The notes under the pieces: generated by a model
The model's database searches: none
What the model saw: only the letters and a program-made list of their open reading frames with translations
Told to the model about the DNA's origin: nothing
Assembly: GCA_965203435.1 (NCBI GenBank)
Contig: CBDBCU010000002.1
Span: forward strand, 248,001 to 312,000
Source: CBDBCU01 sp965203435
GTDB taxonomy: Bacteria; Chloroflexota; Dehalococcoidia; Lucifugimonadales; UBA3495
Direction of reading: 5' to 3'
Length of the DNA: 64,000 nt
Translations under genes and position numbers: made by a program
Part shown: piece after piece, positions 8,132-17,489 of the stretch
Numbering within the stretch: the first letter of the stretch is position 1
Layout of the letters: every line of letters begins with the position of its first letter

Positions 8132-9330
8132 GCTTGGCACGGATAGCTTTCATCTCTTTCCACGCCAGCCCCCTGGCGGCCCCCGGGCAGGGCAAGTCCG
8201 GGGGAATGAATGTGTACGTCCGCCAGTTGGCCCGGGCCTTGGGCCAGGCCGGCGTGGCGGTGGATGTGTTCACCCGGGAAACCCGGCCGGCCGGCAATCC
8301 GGTGGAAAACCTGTCCGACCAGGTGCGGGTGGTGCATCTGCCGGCCGGGGCTCCGGAGACGCCGATGGAGGATTTGTACGGCCATTTGCCGCAGTTCCGG
8401 CAGGGGATGTTGGCCTTTCAGGAACGGCAGGGCTTGGACTATCAGCTGGTTCATTCCCACTACTGGCTTTCCGGGTGGGCCGGCCGGGCGTTCAGCCAAG
8501 CCCTGGACATCCCCCACATCGTTACCTTTCACACCCTGTCCCGCATCAAAATGCAGTCCCGGGCCGGGGAAAGGGAGCCGCAGCAACGGCAGCAGGTCGA
8601 GGCCGAGCTGCTGGCCGACGCCGACGGCATTATCGCTTTCAGTCCCCACGAGCGGGACGCGATGGCCCGGCTTTACGGGGCCGACGCCGGCCGGATTCAT
8701 CTGATTCCTTGCGGCGTTGACCTGCGAACTTTCCGCCCCCTGGATCGGGAGGAATCCCGCCAGCGGCTGGGGTTGAATGGCGACAAGGTGCTGCTTTATG
8801 TCGGCCGCATCGAGTCCCTGAAAGGGGTGGAACTGCTGGTGCATACCGTGGCGCAGTTGGATACCTGCGAGCCGGTGCAGGCCTTGGTGGTGGGCGATGA
8901 CAACGGGCAGGATAATGAGTTGGCCCGCATCCGCCGCCTGGCCGAAACTTTGCAGGTGGAGGATGCCTTTGACTTTGTGGGGCGGGTGCCGCAGGAGGAT
9001 TTGCCGGTCTATTACAGCGCCGCCGATGTGTGCGTAGTGCCGTCTTTTTACGAAAGTTTCGGCTTGGCCGCCTTGGAAGCGATGGCCTGCGGCACTCCGG
9101 TCGTGGCCTCCCGGGTCGGCGGCATTTCCACCGTGGTGCAGCACGGGCGTACCGGCTACCTGAAATCCTGGCGTTGCCCGGAGGCTTTTGCCAACTCCCT
9201 GGAAATGTTAATATCCAGCAAGAGTTTGCAGCACAGCATGGGCCAGGCCGCCCGCCGCCGGGCCGAGGATTTGAGTTGGGAAAAGATTGCCGGCCGCATC
9301 GCCGCCGTCTATCAAGCCCTGACCCCCTAG
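8128..9330 (+). CDS. Family 4 glycosyltransferase (MshA-like layout)
   Basis: 400 residues, GT-B fold. The N-terminal SGGMNVYVRQLARALGQAG and HSHYWLSG match the acceptor domain of the GT4 subgroup that includes MshA and sucrose-phosphate synthases. The C-terminal PSFYESFGLAALEAMACGTP holds the E-x7-E nucleotide-sugar site. It starts at a TTG overlapping the upstream stop. The donor and acceptor cannot be fixed. An MshA role (mycothiol) is not supported by any neighbour, so a general envelope or lipid glycosyltransferase is the safer call. Confidence 0.88.
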   Translation: MSLARIAFISFHASPLAAPGQGKSGGMNVYVRQLARALGQAGVAVDVFTRETRPAGNPVENLSDQVRVVHLPAGAPETPMEDLYGHLPQFRQGMLAFQERQGLDYQLVHSHYWLSGWAGRAFSQALDIPHIVTFHTLSRIKMQSRAGEREPQQRQQVEAELLADADGIIAFSPHERDAMARLYGADAGRIHLIPCGVDLRTFRPLDREESRQRLGLNGDKVLLYVGRIESLKGVELLVHTVAQLDTCEPVQALVVGDDNGQDNELARIRRLAETLQVEDAFDFVGRVPQEDLPVYYSAADVCVVPSFYESFGLAALEAMACGTPVVASRVGGISTVVQHGRTGYLKSWRCPEAFANSLEMLISSKSLQHSMGQAARRRAEDLSWEKIAGRIAAVYQALTP

Positions 9331-9414
9331 CCGGGTTTTTCCGGTCGTGTTGACACTAATGCCGGGACTATCCGTAGGCAACCGGTTGTCGGGCAGTGGA
9401 TTGACCGCGCCCCC

Positions 9415-9765
9415 TACCGTCATTCCCGCGTAAGCGGGAATCCGGGGATACTGGTCAAAGTGGGGGATGACCTGGGTGCGTCATTCCCGAGTAAGCGGGA
9501 ATCCAGGGGGCGCTTGCGGAGGACGCGGCAGTATAAGGCCAAGGCATTTCTGGATTCCCGCTTACGCGGGAATGACGGTAGAAAGGGCGGGAATGACGGT
9601 GGGGGACTATCCGTCAGGCAACCGGTTGCCGGGCAGTGGATTGACCGCGCCCCCTACCGTCATTCCCGCGTAAGCGGGAATCCGGCGGTTGCTGGTCGAG
9701 GGCGCGGCGGTGTAAGGCCAGGGCATTTCTGGATTCCCGCTTACGCGGGAATGACGGTAGAGAGG
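9415..9765. repeat. Cluster of five palindromic repeats in a 600-base gap
   Basis: Five copies of the GTAAGCGGGAAT-type palindrome, alternating in orientation, fill the gap between the glycosyltransferase and DUF502 genes. Two ~90-base segments containing the stretch TTGACCGCGCCCCCTACCGT are near-identical, so the cluster grew by duplication. No gene is visible in 9331-9935. Confidence 0.8.
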
Positions 9766-9935
9766 GTGGGAATGACGGTAGAGGGCCGGGCTATCCGGTA
9801 CGGCAACAATTAGCGTGAACACGCCCCGGCCGGGCCGGATTCCATTCCATTAGGGCGGCGTATTCATCCGGCAACCAGTTCCGGGTAAGCGGAACGATAC
9901 GCCGCAACTTGGTCAAGGAGCAGCAGGGAATCGAT

Positions 9936-10607
9936 ATGGCAGCGCCGCGCGGCCCCAGGGAAAACCCGTTTCGCCGAGTGGTGCGCCACTTCGAAAGTTC
10001 CATAGGGGCCGGCCTGCTGGTCATCCTGCCCCTGATTATCACCATCTGGGTCATTCAGTTCCTCTTTGACCTCTTTGACCCCATCTTTCAGGAACTCTTT
10101 CTCCAGTACCTGCCCGGCCCCCGCATTCCCGGCTTGGGCGTGCTGGTAATGCTGGGATTGATTTATCTGGCCGGCTGGTTCACCACCCACGGCTTGGGGC
10201 AGCGGCTGATTAACTACGGCCACCGCGGATTGGAGTTCCTGCCGGTAGTCAAGGCCATATATGGGCCGCTGCGCTCGGCGGTGCAGCTAATGGGCAACGC
10301 CGAGGATCGCCCCTATCGCGGCGTGGTGCTGGTCGAGTTTCCCCGGGAGGGCGCCAAGTCCATCGGCCTGATAACTTCCCAACTGGGCGATTTCGAGGGC
10401 GAGGAAATGGTGGCGGTCTATGTGCCGACCACGCCGGTGCCATCCTCCGGTTTCCTGATTGTAGTGCCGGCCAAGGATGTAATTTCCACCGACTTCAGCG
10501 TGGATGATGCGATGAAAATCATCATTTCCGGCGGCATCCTGGCGGGCAGCATAATGGGCGACCCGGTAACCCGCCAGCCCCCTCTGCGGGAACAAGACCA
10601 TGATTAA
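9936..10607 (+). CDS. DUF502 membrane protein
   Basis: 223 residues from ATG 9936, with AAGGAG upstream at 9914-9919. Two hydrophobic helices lie near residues 25-50 (GAGLLVILPLIITIWVIQFL) and 65-85. The conserved segment FLPVVKAIYGPLRSAVQLMG and the soluble C-terminal half (VPTTPVPSSGFLIVVP) are diagnostic of DUF502. The function of this bacterial and plant family is poorly defined. The stop overlaps the next start by 8 bases, indicating co-transcription. Confidence 0.88.
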   Translation: MAAPRGPRENPFRRVVRHFESSIGAGLLVILPLIITIWVIQFLFDLFDPIFQELFLQYLPGPRIPGLGVLVMLGLIYLAGWFTTHGLGQRLINYGHRGLEFLPVVKAIYGPLRSAVQLMGNAEDRPYRGVVLVEFPREGAKSIGLITSQLGDFEGEEMVAVYVPTTPVPSSGFLIVVPAKDVISTDFSVDDAMKIIISGGILAGSIMGDPVTRQPPLREQDHD

Positions 10608-12969
10608 GGGGCAACAACCGGCAGCCAAAAGCGGTTTGCCGCTCCGCAAGAAAATCCTCTACTACGGCCTGATGCTGCTGCTGATCCTGCTGGTTCTCGA
10701 GGGGATGGCCAGTCGCGCCTATTATGCGGCTTATGGTCAGGAGTATGGCGGCGGCCGGTTGGATCCGCCGGCGAGTTCTGCCCTCCCCCACGATTCGACT
10801 AACTTCATCGAACCCCGGCATCCCTATTATGGCTTTACCGGGAGGCTGCCGGATCACGCCTTGAATGCAATGCCGCCCCGGCAGCGGCGGGAGGATCTGG
10901 TAGTTGTCGGCTTGCTGGGCGGCTCGGTAGCGGCGGATGTCAACCCCTTTTTCCAGGACGCTCTGAACCGCTACTTTGCCGCTAACCGGCTGCCGCGGCA
11001 GCCGGTAGTCATCGGTTTAGCCAGCGGCGCCCTGAAACAACCGCAACAAACTATGATCTTGGTCAATGCCTTGCTGCTGGGCGGCGAGTTTGACCTCATC
11101 GTCAATCTGGACGGGGTCAATGAAGTTATCAACAGCGGGGGACTGAACTATAGAGACAGCATCTTTCCCTTCTTTCCCCTGTGGTGGGACAAGCGGGTGG
11201 GTTTGACTCGCGAGGAGGTTTCGCTGGCGGGACAGATTGGGGTCTTGCGCCGGGAACAGGCGCGGCTGACGGCCCTCCGGGATACCCCTATCCTGCGCTG
11301 GTCGGCGCTTTTCGGGCTGGTGAACCGCTGGCGGCAGGAAAGAATCGCGGCCGAAATTATCCAACGGAATCGGCAGCTGGCGGCCGCGGCGGCGGATTAC
11401 AAACTGGAGAAACACGGCCCCGGGAACTGGCCGGCGCGAGGGGAACTATTTCCGGCGGCGGCCCGGGTCTGGTATCGGGGTTCGCTGGCGCTGTCTCGGC
11501 TGGCGGCCGTGGCCGGGGCCGACTATTATCATTTTTTGCAGCCCAGCCAGTATGTGCCGGCGGCCAAGCCTTTGAGCAGCGAGGAACGGGCATTGGCCTA
11601 TGCCCCCGACGGAATCAACGGCTCCGCGGCGATCGAGGGCTACCCGCTGCTGCGGCAGTATAACCAGGATTTGCCGGGCCAAGGCATCCATTACTTTGAC
11701 CTGAACGGGATTTTCGTCGACCACCCGGAAACCCTGTATATTGATGACTGCTGCCACTTGAATGAGCGGGGGAATGAACTGCTGGCGGCGGCCATGGTGC
11801 GGCGGCTGGAGCCGGCCCTGCTCCCCTTGGGCGGGGAAAGCCCGGCCGGGCCGGTTTCCGACTTGGCCGCGGCCCGGCTTCCGGCGGGGCCGGCGCCGCC
11901 GGCGGGGCCAGCGGCCGCCCCCGGCTTCCGCGTTTCCCTTTCCGACGACGGCAAAGAGCTGCGCTATGTCCGGGAGGGCTGCGCTCCGGGGGATACGGAA
12001 CCCGCGTTCTTTCTGCGCCTGATACCGCGGGATGCGGTCGACCAGCCGCCGCGCAGTCAGACCTACGGCTTTGACAATCGGAATTTCAGCTTTCAGTCGG
12101 CCGGCGGCCGCTTCGCGCGGGGGCAGTGCGCGGCGCAAATCCGCCTGCCGGACTATCCTCTCGCCGCCCTGCTAACCGGGCAATATGTTCTCGGCACGGA
12201 CGCTCTGCTGTGGTCAGTAGAGTTAATCGCTCCGGCCGACCCCGACCAACTGCGGGCCGACTATGCCGCCCTGGCCGCTGAGCAACCCGTCGCCCAGGAC
12301 TTCTTTGACCTCTACGCCCTGGATAATCGGCTGATTTACTTGCGGGAAACCTGCGCGGCGGCGGATACGGCGGCCGAGTTCTTTCTGCACATCTTTCCGG
12401 AGGAAGCAGCCCACTTGCCGGAGGAGCGGCGGGCGGCCGGCTTTGTCCACGGAGTTTTTGACTTCGCCCACCGGGGCGGCCATTTTGACGGCAAATGTCT
12501 GGCGGCCGTTGTCCTGCCCGACTATCCCATCAAAGAAATCCGCGCCGGGGCAGCGCATATCGGGCAGAGACCTTTATGGCTGGCGGAGTTAATCGCCGCG
12601 CCCGACTATGACCAACTGCGGGCCGATTACTCCGCCTTGTTCGCTGAGCAACCGGCGGCCCGGAATTACTTTGACCTGTATGCCTTGGACAACCGGCTGC
12701 TTTACCGGCGGGAAGCCTGCGCGGCGGGGGATACGGCGGCCGAATTTTTCCTGCATATCGTCCCGGAGGATCCTGCCGATTTGCCGGCGGATCGGCAGGA
12801 TGCCGGCTTTGCCCACGGGGGCTTTGACTTTGTCCGCCAGGGCGGCCATTTCGATGGGAAGTGTCTGGCCTCCGTTCCTCTGCCGGATTATCCCATCAAG
12901 GAAATGCGTACCGGGCAGCATATCCCCGGCCAGGGCGATTTGTGGTCGGCGACAATCGCTGCGCCCTGA
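10600..12969 (+). CDS. Membrane-anchored SGNH-hydrolase-like protein with C-terminal repeat domains
   Basis: 789 residues. An N-terminal anchor (ILYYGLMLLLILLVLEGMAS) is followed by an SGNH-type domain. GLLGGSVAAD (~residue 105) resembles block I with the nucleophile Ser, NLDGVNEV is an altered GND-like block, and the final YIDDCCHLNERGNELLAAAM holds the D-x-x-H dyad. Residues ~440-789 are three copies of a ~110-residue unit (L/Y-R-E-x-C-A, FFLxxxP, GGxFDGKCLAxVxLPDYPI). The same unit occurs in the membrane protein at 26.0-28.7 kb. A role in envelope glycan acylation or deacylation is inferred; the repeat unit is unnamed to me. Confidence 0.65.
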   Translation: MIKGQQPAAKSGLPLRKKILYYGLMLLLILLVLEGMASRAYYAAYGQEYGGGRLDPPASSALPHDSTNFIEPRHPYYGFTGRLPDHALNAMPPRQRREDLVVVGLLGGSVAADVNPFFQDALNRYFAANRLPRQPVVIGLASGALKQPQQTMILVNALLLGGEFDLIVNLDGVNEVINSGGLNYRDSIFPFFPLWWDKRVGLTREEVSLAGQIGVLRREQARLTALRDTPILRWSALFGLVNRWRQERIAAEIIQRNRQLAAAAADYKLEKHGPGNWPARGELFPAAARVWYRGSLALSRLAAVAGADYYHFLQPSQYVPAAKPLSSEERALAYAPDGINGSAAIEGYPLLRQYNQDLPGQGIHYFDLNGIFVDHPETLYIDDCCHLNERGNELLAAAMVRRLEPALLPLGGESPAGPVSDLAAARLPAGPAPPAGPAAAPGFRVSLSDDGKELRYVREGCAPGDTEPAFFLRLIPRDAVDQPPRSQTYGFDNRNFSFQSAGGRFARGQCAAQIRLPDYPLAALLTGQYVLGTDALLWSVELIAPADPDQLRADYAALAAEQPVAQDFFDLYALDNRLIYLRETCAAADTAAEFFLHIFPEEAAHLPEERRAAGFVHGVFDFAHRGGHFDGKCLAAVVLPDYPIKEIRAGAAHIGQRPLWLAELIAAPDYDQLRADYSALFAEQPAARNYFDLYALDNRLLYRREACAAGDTAAEFFLHIVPEDPADLPADRQDAGFAHGGFDFVRQGGHFDGKCLASVPLPDYPIKEMRTGQHIPGQGDLWSATIAAP

Positions 12970-12994
12970 GGTTGCCGCCGTTTCCGTTCTGTTG

Positions 12995-13075
12995 CGGGGT
13001 ATTCATCCTGCAACCAGTTCAGGATGAGCGGATGGGGCGGCGGCTTTCCATCCTGCAACCAGTTCAGGATGAGCG
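12995..13075. repeat. Second palindromic repeat family, two direct copies
   Basis: Two copies of ATCCTGCAACCAGTTCAGGA followed by TGAGCGG (ATCCT/AGGAT palindrome) stand ~45 bases apart. Related copies occur at ~9860-9890 and ~33885-33915. The 230-base gap also has a TTGCCC-17-TAGCAT promoter candidate just upstream of the deacetylase gene. Confidence 0.6.
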
Positions 13076-13201
13076 GAAATGTTGCGCCCTAATGAAACGG
13101 AAACCCGGCCCATACTTGGTTGCCCCGGCCCCGGTTTTGGTGTAGCATAGGGCGGCAATTATCGCCGGGCGCTGCGGGCCGGCTAGGCGGAGAAATCGGG
13201 A

Positions 13202-13909
13202 ATGGATGAAATACCCCAACGGGTTCTGGTGGTCACGCCGCATCCGGACGATGCGGAACTCTGGTGCGGCGGGACGATAGCCCACTGGATTGGGCAGGGC
13301 GCGGAAGTCTATTTTGTCCTCTGCACCGACGGCAGCCGGGGCAGCGCCCAGCCGGATATTGCGCCCCAAGAACTGGCCGCGATCCGGGAACAGGAACAAA
13401 TGGACGCCGTCAACCTGCTGGGCGTTAGGCGGCTGGTGCAACTGCGCTACCCGGACGGGGAACTGGAGGATACCGCCCCATTCCGCAAGGAGTTGGTGCG
13501 GGAAATCCGCCGGGTCAAGCCGGAGGTGGTGCTGACCACCGAACCCTACCGCCGCAATCTGGCCTGGCATCGCGACCATCGCATCGCCGGCCAAGTGGCC
13601 CTGGATGCCGTCTTTCCCTACGCCCGGGATCATCTGCACTTTGGCGATCTGTGGCGCGAGGAAAACCTGGAACCGCACAATACCGGTACCATCCTGTTCT
13701 GGGGAACGGAACAGCCGGATACCTTTATCGACATTGGCGCTACTTTAGAGACCAAGCTGGCGGCAGTGCAGGCCCATCGCAGCCAGGTCGCCGAGCATCC
13801 CGACCGGGATGTAATAGCGGAAGTAATGCAGCGGGCCCGGGAAGCCGGCATTGCCGCCGGCTGCGAATACGCCGAAGCCTTTCGGAAACTGACTTTTCGG
13901 ACGGGGTAG
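13202..13909 (+). CDS. PIG-L/LmbE family deacetylase
   Basis: 235 residues. The zinc motif HPDDAELWCGGT (residues ~15-26) and the later WHRDHRIAG histidines are those of N-acetylglucosaminyl deacetylases (LmbE, MshB, BshB). The enzyme probably removes an acetyl group from an N-acetyl sugar. Length and motif spacing are complete. Neighbours do not reveal the substrate. The convergent gene on the other strand begins 25 bases after the stop. Confidence 0.88.
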   Translation: MDEIPQRVLVVTPHPDDAELWCGGTIAHWIGQGAEVYFVLCTDGSRGSAQPDIAPQELAAIREQEQMDAVNLLGVRRLVQLRYPDGELEDTAPFRKELVREIRRVKPEVVLTTEPYRRNLAWHRDHRIAGQVALDAVFPYARDHLHFGDLWREENLEPHNTGTILFWGTEQPDTFIDIGATLETKLAAVQAHRSQVAEHPDRDVIAEVMQRAREAGIAAGCEYAEAFRKLTFRTG

Positions 13910-13933
13910 GGGTGGGTTGGCCGCCGGAGAGCC

Positions 13934-14860
13934 TTACAAGCCGGGCAGGTCATTGGCCTGGGCCGCGGCTTCGGTCCATGCTTTGATTTTGCCCAGCGTC
14001 TCCGGGGTTACGCTGTCGCAGAAGTCAATAATCCGGCACCGGTCGAACAATAGGCCGGCATCACTGACAGTGCTGTACCAATGTCCCCGCGACAAAGCCT
14101 CCGCGATAAAGAACATACGAATCGGCATAAAGGCCGGCTGATCCCGCATCCATTTTTGACAGAATGAACTGGGTTGGAGTTGGGCAAGCTGGCTTTTGTA
14201 GTGGGTTCCGGTCTTGCACTGCCCGAAACCGATCAGTTTTCCCGCGGCGCCGTCAGCAAAGCCTTTCCAGACTACGACATCCAACTTGCCGTCCTTGGCG
14301 CTTGGCGGAGACTTGTCTCGATTTACGAAACCGCCGCCCTCCCCCATTTTGTTGCAAAGGTCGTTAACCTTGTCCGGGAAACCAGCAGCTTCCGCGGCGG
14401 TTCCAAAGACAAGGCTATCGGCGCGCGCGCCGATATATTCCCGGGCCACTTCCGCGGCAAGTTCCTCCAACAGCAATGTCCCGTCGTAGTCGGAATAGCG
14501 CCGGTTGGTGTTCATATTCAACCGGGTAGCCAGGAGCAGATATTTGTAGATGATGGATTTGCTGTCTTGGGAATCCGGGCTTACCCGGAGCGTGTATCAG
14601 GGTTGGTCGATGGCAAAGGGATAACCCGTCCGGCAGAGTTCCCGGCGTTGGATTAGCTCCAAGTAAGCCGCATCTACGGCTTCTGCGTCTGCTTCCTCCA
14701 AGGGCACACCGTCGGAGTAATCGTCCTCCTCAAGTTGGCCCAAGTCTCGCAAGGTCGCAGTAATCGACATTGCCCCACTCTGCCAAGCCGTAAGCTCAAC
14801 AAAGTCAGCCAGCTCGTTCGGGTCGGCCTGGGCCGACGGAACCCCAGGCCACTTGAACAC
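13934..14860 (-). pseudogene. PD-(D/E)XK-like nuclease gene interrupted by an in-frame TGA
   Basis: Read from GTG 14860 to the TAA at 13934, the frame is a single 309-codon unit apart from one TGA at 14597-14599 (codon 88). Translation on both sides looks coding: the first part ends PFAIDQP, the second continues YTLRVSPDSQDSKSIIYKY. The second part has KDGKLDVVVW and GFGQCKTG, the D...QxK pattern of a restriction-type nuclease. The start overlaps the stop of the ParB-like gene, so this is the last gene of a Dam/ParB/nuclease operon. A TGG-to-TGA change would explain the stop. A TTG at 14521 could restart translation of a nuclease-only product. Confidence 0.7.
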
Positions 14861-15966
14861 TAAACAGCCTCCGAAAGGCGCGGTGGTTTCGCCCGTCCCG
14901 TATGCTTGCGCTCCATCTGCTCGTAAAGGTCATCGGCAAGGTTTGCCGCAGTGCCGGCAGTCCTGAGCAACTCCTCGGAACCGTCGTAGCCGCTGGAAAG
15001 TTTGCCGTGCGCCTCCTCCAACTTCTGTTTGGCAGTGACCAAAGCATCCTCGAAAACATTGGAGGACGGAATGGTCATCGCGTAAGCGGCGTCGATATTG
15101 CTGCCACTACGCAGGGCGGCGCGGGCCGCCAAGTTGCCTACTATGGCATCGAGGTACCGGATGTGCGGATTTTGGGTTCGGATGACGGGAGGTTTCCCGT
15201 CTTTCTTACTGCCATACAGCCACAGGCAAAGCTGCCGGAGCGCTTCTTTCCGCTCGACGGGAACAGGAGCGGAGATTTCCTCGGATTCTGCTTCCAAGCC
15301 GAGAAACTCGTTGATGTTGGGCCTTTCCAAGCTGGCGTAGAGGTGGGAAAAATAGAACCGATAGTTCCAGCAGTCCTCCCGGCTGAAAACCCCCATCCGC
15401 TCTGCCTCTTCGACGACCATAAGACCACGATACAGCCGCTGGACAGTGCGGTGGGTGTCGCCAATCTGATTGGCAATGTCGGGCAAGGCAACACCGAAAT
15501 TCCGATGCACGTCTGCAATGTATTTAGCCTTGGCGTAGCTGCTCCACCGCGCCGGGCCATTCACGTGCTTGAAGCCAAGATAGCGCCAAGCTGCTTCCCG
15601 GGTGCTGAGCAGGGTAGGCAGTTCCTGCAAATCTTTCTTGGATTTTTCGCCAATGGCGGGAACATTGGCTTTCAGCTCCGCAGCCAACGCCGGGTCGAGC
15701 AGGAGCTTAACCGCCGCCAAGCGGCGATTCCCCTCGATAACTACATACTTTCCCCGCTCCTGAGCGACGATCATCGGTTCGTGGCTAAAGAAGCCGCTGG
15801 CCGCGATGGAAAGCGTCAGTTCCGCTACGTCCATCGCGTCCCACAGAATCCGAAGGACCTCCGTTTCGGTCGACGCAAAGGTCAAGCCGAACTCTACGAG
15901 CCGCGGATTTTTGACGTCGAACGACAACTCGGAAACCGGCATGGCCTTAATCTCACTGCCGTTCAT
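14860..15966 (-). CDS. ParB/sulfiredoxin-fold domain protein
   Basis: 368 residues. SELSFDVKNPRLVEF and VVIEGNRRLAAVKLL (residues ~10-85) form a ParB-type N-terminal nucleotide-binding domain. A middle part (IANQIGDTHRTVQRLYRGL) looks like a helix-turn-helix. The rest is helical and unassigned. ATG 15966 overlaps the methylase stop (ATGA), and the stop overlaps the nuclease gene by one base. In this context it is more likely a component of a modification or defence system than a chromosome-segregation ParB: there is no parA. Confidence 0.75.
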   Translation of the reverse strand: MNGSEIKAMPVSELSFDVKNPRLVEFGLTFASTETEVLRILWDAMDVAELTLSIAASGFFSHEPMIVAQERGKYVVIEGNRRLAAVKLLLDPALAAELKANVPAIGEKSKKDLQELPTLLSTREAAWRYLGFKHVNGPARWSSYAKAKYIADVHRNFGVALPDIANQIGDTHRTVQRLYRGLMVVEEAERMGVFSREDCWNYRFYFSHLYASLERPNINEFLGLEAESEEISAPVPVERKEALRQLCLWLYGSKKDGKPPVIRTQNPHIRYLDAIVGNLAARAALRSGSNIDAAYAMTIPSSNVFEDALVTAKQKLEEAHGKLSSGYDGSEELLRTAGTAANLADDLYEQMERKHTGRAKPPRLSEAV

Positions 15967-16457
15967 AGCAATTCCCCTTTCTTGTCCATCGCCGCCGGAA
16001 GGATCCGTTCCCCAAGGTTTTCCCGGTTGAACCGGGAATCCATTTTCCAACTCCCGGTTTGTTCGTAACCCCCAATCGGGCCGGCCCCGGCCAGCATACC
16101 CGAGCGATTGCAGCGATTCAAGTAGAAAGTGGCAAAACCGAGGGCAAAGGTATCGCCATTGGCGCCGGCCTGGTAAATGCCTTGTTGCCGGCGCCACTCA
16201 GCGATGTTCAGCGGGACGGCTTGGATGGCCTCGGCAAACCGTTCCGACTCGGTCAAGGCGGCCTGCCAAAAGGCGGCAATGCAGGGATCCCAGTCGTTCA
16301 GGTGAATTTCCGACACTACCCCCCCTTTGAGCAGACGCAGAGCCGCGCCGGCACCGCCGGCAAAGGGTTCGTAGTACGAACACCCGGCTAAGCCGTTCAA
16401 TTCAATGATCCGCGCGAGGAAGGCCGTCAGCGACGCCTTGCCGCCCGGATAGCGCAA
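15963..16457 (-). pseudogene. Truncated Dam-type DNA adenine methylase
   Basis: 164 residues. LRYPGGK and YYEPFAGGAGAALRLLKGG (motif I) followed by FYLNRCNRSGM and YEQTGSWKMDSRFNR are the N-terminal two-thirds of a Dam-family alpha-class methylase. The catalytic DPPY motif and the final ~100 residues are absent; the frame goes straight into the ParB-like gene. The family usually starts ~10 residues before LRYPGGK. Here that position reads ATA GAT ACT ATC, with no ATG or GTG, and the only in-frame start is the TTG at 16457. Loss of the catalytic motif argues for an inactive remnant. Confidence 0.7.
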
Positions 16458-16619
16458 CGGGCTGTCGTGGATAGTATCTATGGCGTCTCTACCCCCTGAG
16501 TCCCGGCTGTCCTGTTTCCGATATTACCCCCTCTTGCCCGTCCGGTCAAATCCCCCGGCGGCGGGTTGCCCGCCGACTCACCCCCTGCGGCAAGAACCGG
16601 GTTAGTCAGCCGCCCCCCC

Positions 16620-16940
16620 TTACACCACCTCGCTAATCTGTATTGGGACGGCGTGGCGCTCCAGGTCGGTGAAGTTGGGCATAGCGCCCAGCAGTTCCCG
16701 CCCGTGAGCCTTAAAGCCCTCGTGAACCTCGTCCACCGTGCTGAAGTAAAGGCTGCCCACGACGACAAAGGGCGCCGGCGCATTGGGGTCGGCGGAACTG
16801 ATGCCGCTTTCCACCTCGCTCCGCAGCAGGCCCATCGGCTCCAGCCGCTGGCGCACCAGGGGCAGGTAGGTATCGGTGTAATAGGCCAGGTCAAACTTCG
16901 TGCCCGGCTCATTGGGATACAGGAAAGAAACCTTAATCAT
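16620..16940 (-). CDS. EthD-family dimeric alpha-beta barrel protein
   Basis: 106 residues. The pattern MIKVSFLYPNEPGTKFDLAY, then YLPLVRQRLEP, FVVVGSLYFSTVDEV and PNFTDLERHAVPIQISEVV is the EthD domain seen in small proteins of catabolic operons. Some members are needed for degradation pathways, but many have no known reaction. Start and length agree with the family. No catabolic partner is adjacent. The 160 bases upstream towards the Dam remnant show nothing. Confidence 0.85.
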   Translation of the reverse strand: MIKVSFLYPNEPGTKFDLAYYTDTYLPLVRQRLEPMGLLRSEVESGISSADPNAPAPFVVVGSLYFSTVDEVHEGFKAHGRELLGAMPNFTDLERHAVPIQISEVV

Positions 16941-17002
16941 TCGGAAAACTCCTCGACCGGCCGGATGCGCCAGGTCCGTTTGTCGTCCCTTAACCTACGG
17001 GA

Positions 17003-17362
17003 TTAAAAGGGACGGGCTATGTATCGGGCCGGAATCAGTTCCTTGCCGTTGGGGTCAACTACCAAGGCAAAGGCTTCCAGCGTGGTCGCGCCCAGCAGGT
17101 ATTGATCCTCCGGGCCGAAAACCACCGGACAAATCCATTCCTCGCCCCGATAGGAAAACCGGCCCTGGCCGATGTCGTGTATTACGCTGCGGTCGTCCGC
17201 CAGCCAAACCGGCCGCTGCACGGTGGGACGAATGCCCAGCCACTCCAGCAGAGACGCCGGCATAACGGAATGGGTGGCTCCGGTGTCAACCAGTGCCAAT
17301 ACCTGCTCAAAATCGCCGCCCTTGGGATGGCTGACGCCGATATAGACATTAAAAGTTCCCAT
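17003..17362 (-). CDS. Retropepsin-like aspartyl protease (clan AA)
   Basis: 119 residues. ALVDTGATHSVMP (residues ~25-37) is the D-T/S-G active-site motif, and YLLGATTLEAFAL is the hydrophobic psi-loop partner. A single domain of this size must dimerise to form an active site, as retroviral proteases do. The target is unknown. It stands alone between the EthD gene and an intergenic repeat cluster. Confidence 0.8.
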   Translation of the reverse strand: MGTFNVYIGVSHPKGGDFEQVLALVDTGATHSVMPASLLEWLGIRPTVQRPVWLADDRSVIHDIGQGRFSYRGEEWICPVVFGPEDQYLLGATTLEAFALVVDPNGKELIPARYIARPF

Positions 17363-17489
17363 AGCCGGCTCCTGAAAGTCATTGCCCCAGGGGATACTAC
17401 CATTCCCCCGGCCAAAGCGTCAACCGGCGCGGCCAGGGCAAGGGCCTATTTCCGGCTAATCCCCGGCCGTCCTGCCCGGCTGCCTTTCG

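Noticed and set aside
9415..9765. Palindromic repeats as a CRISPR array
   Set aside because: Copies alternate in orientation and have irregular spacing; they are REP/MITE-like.
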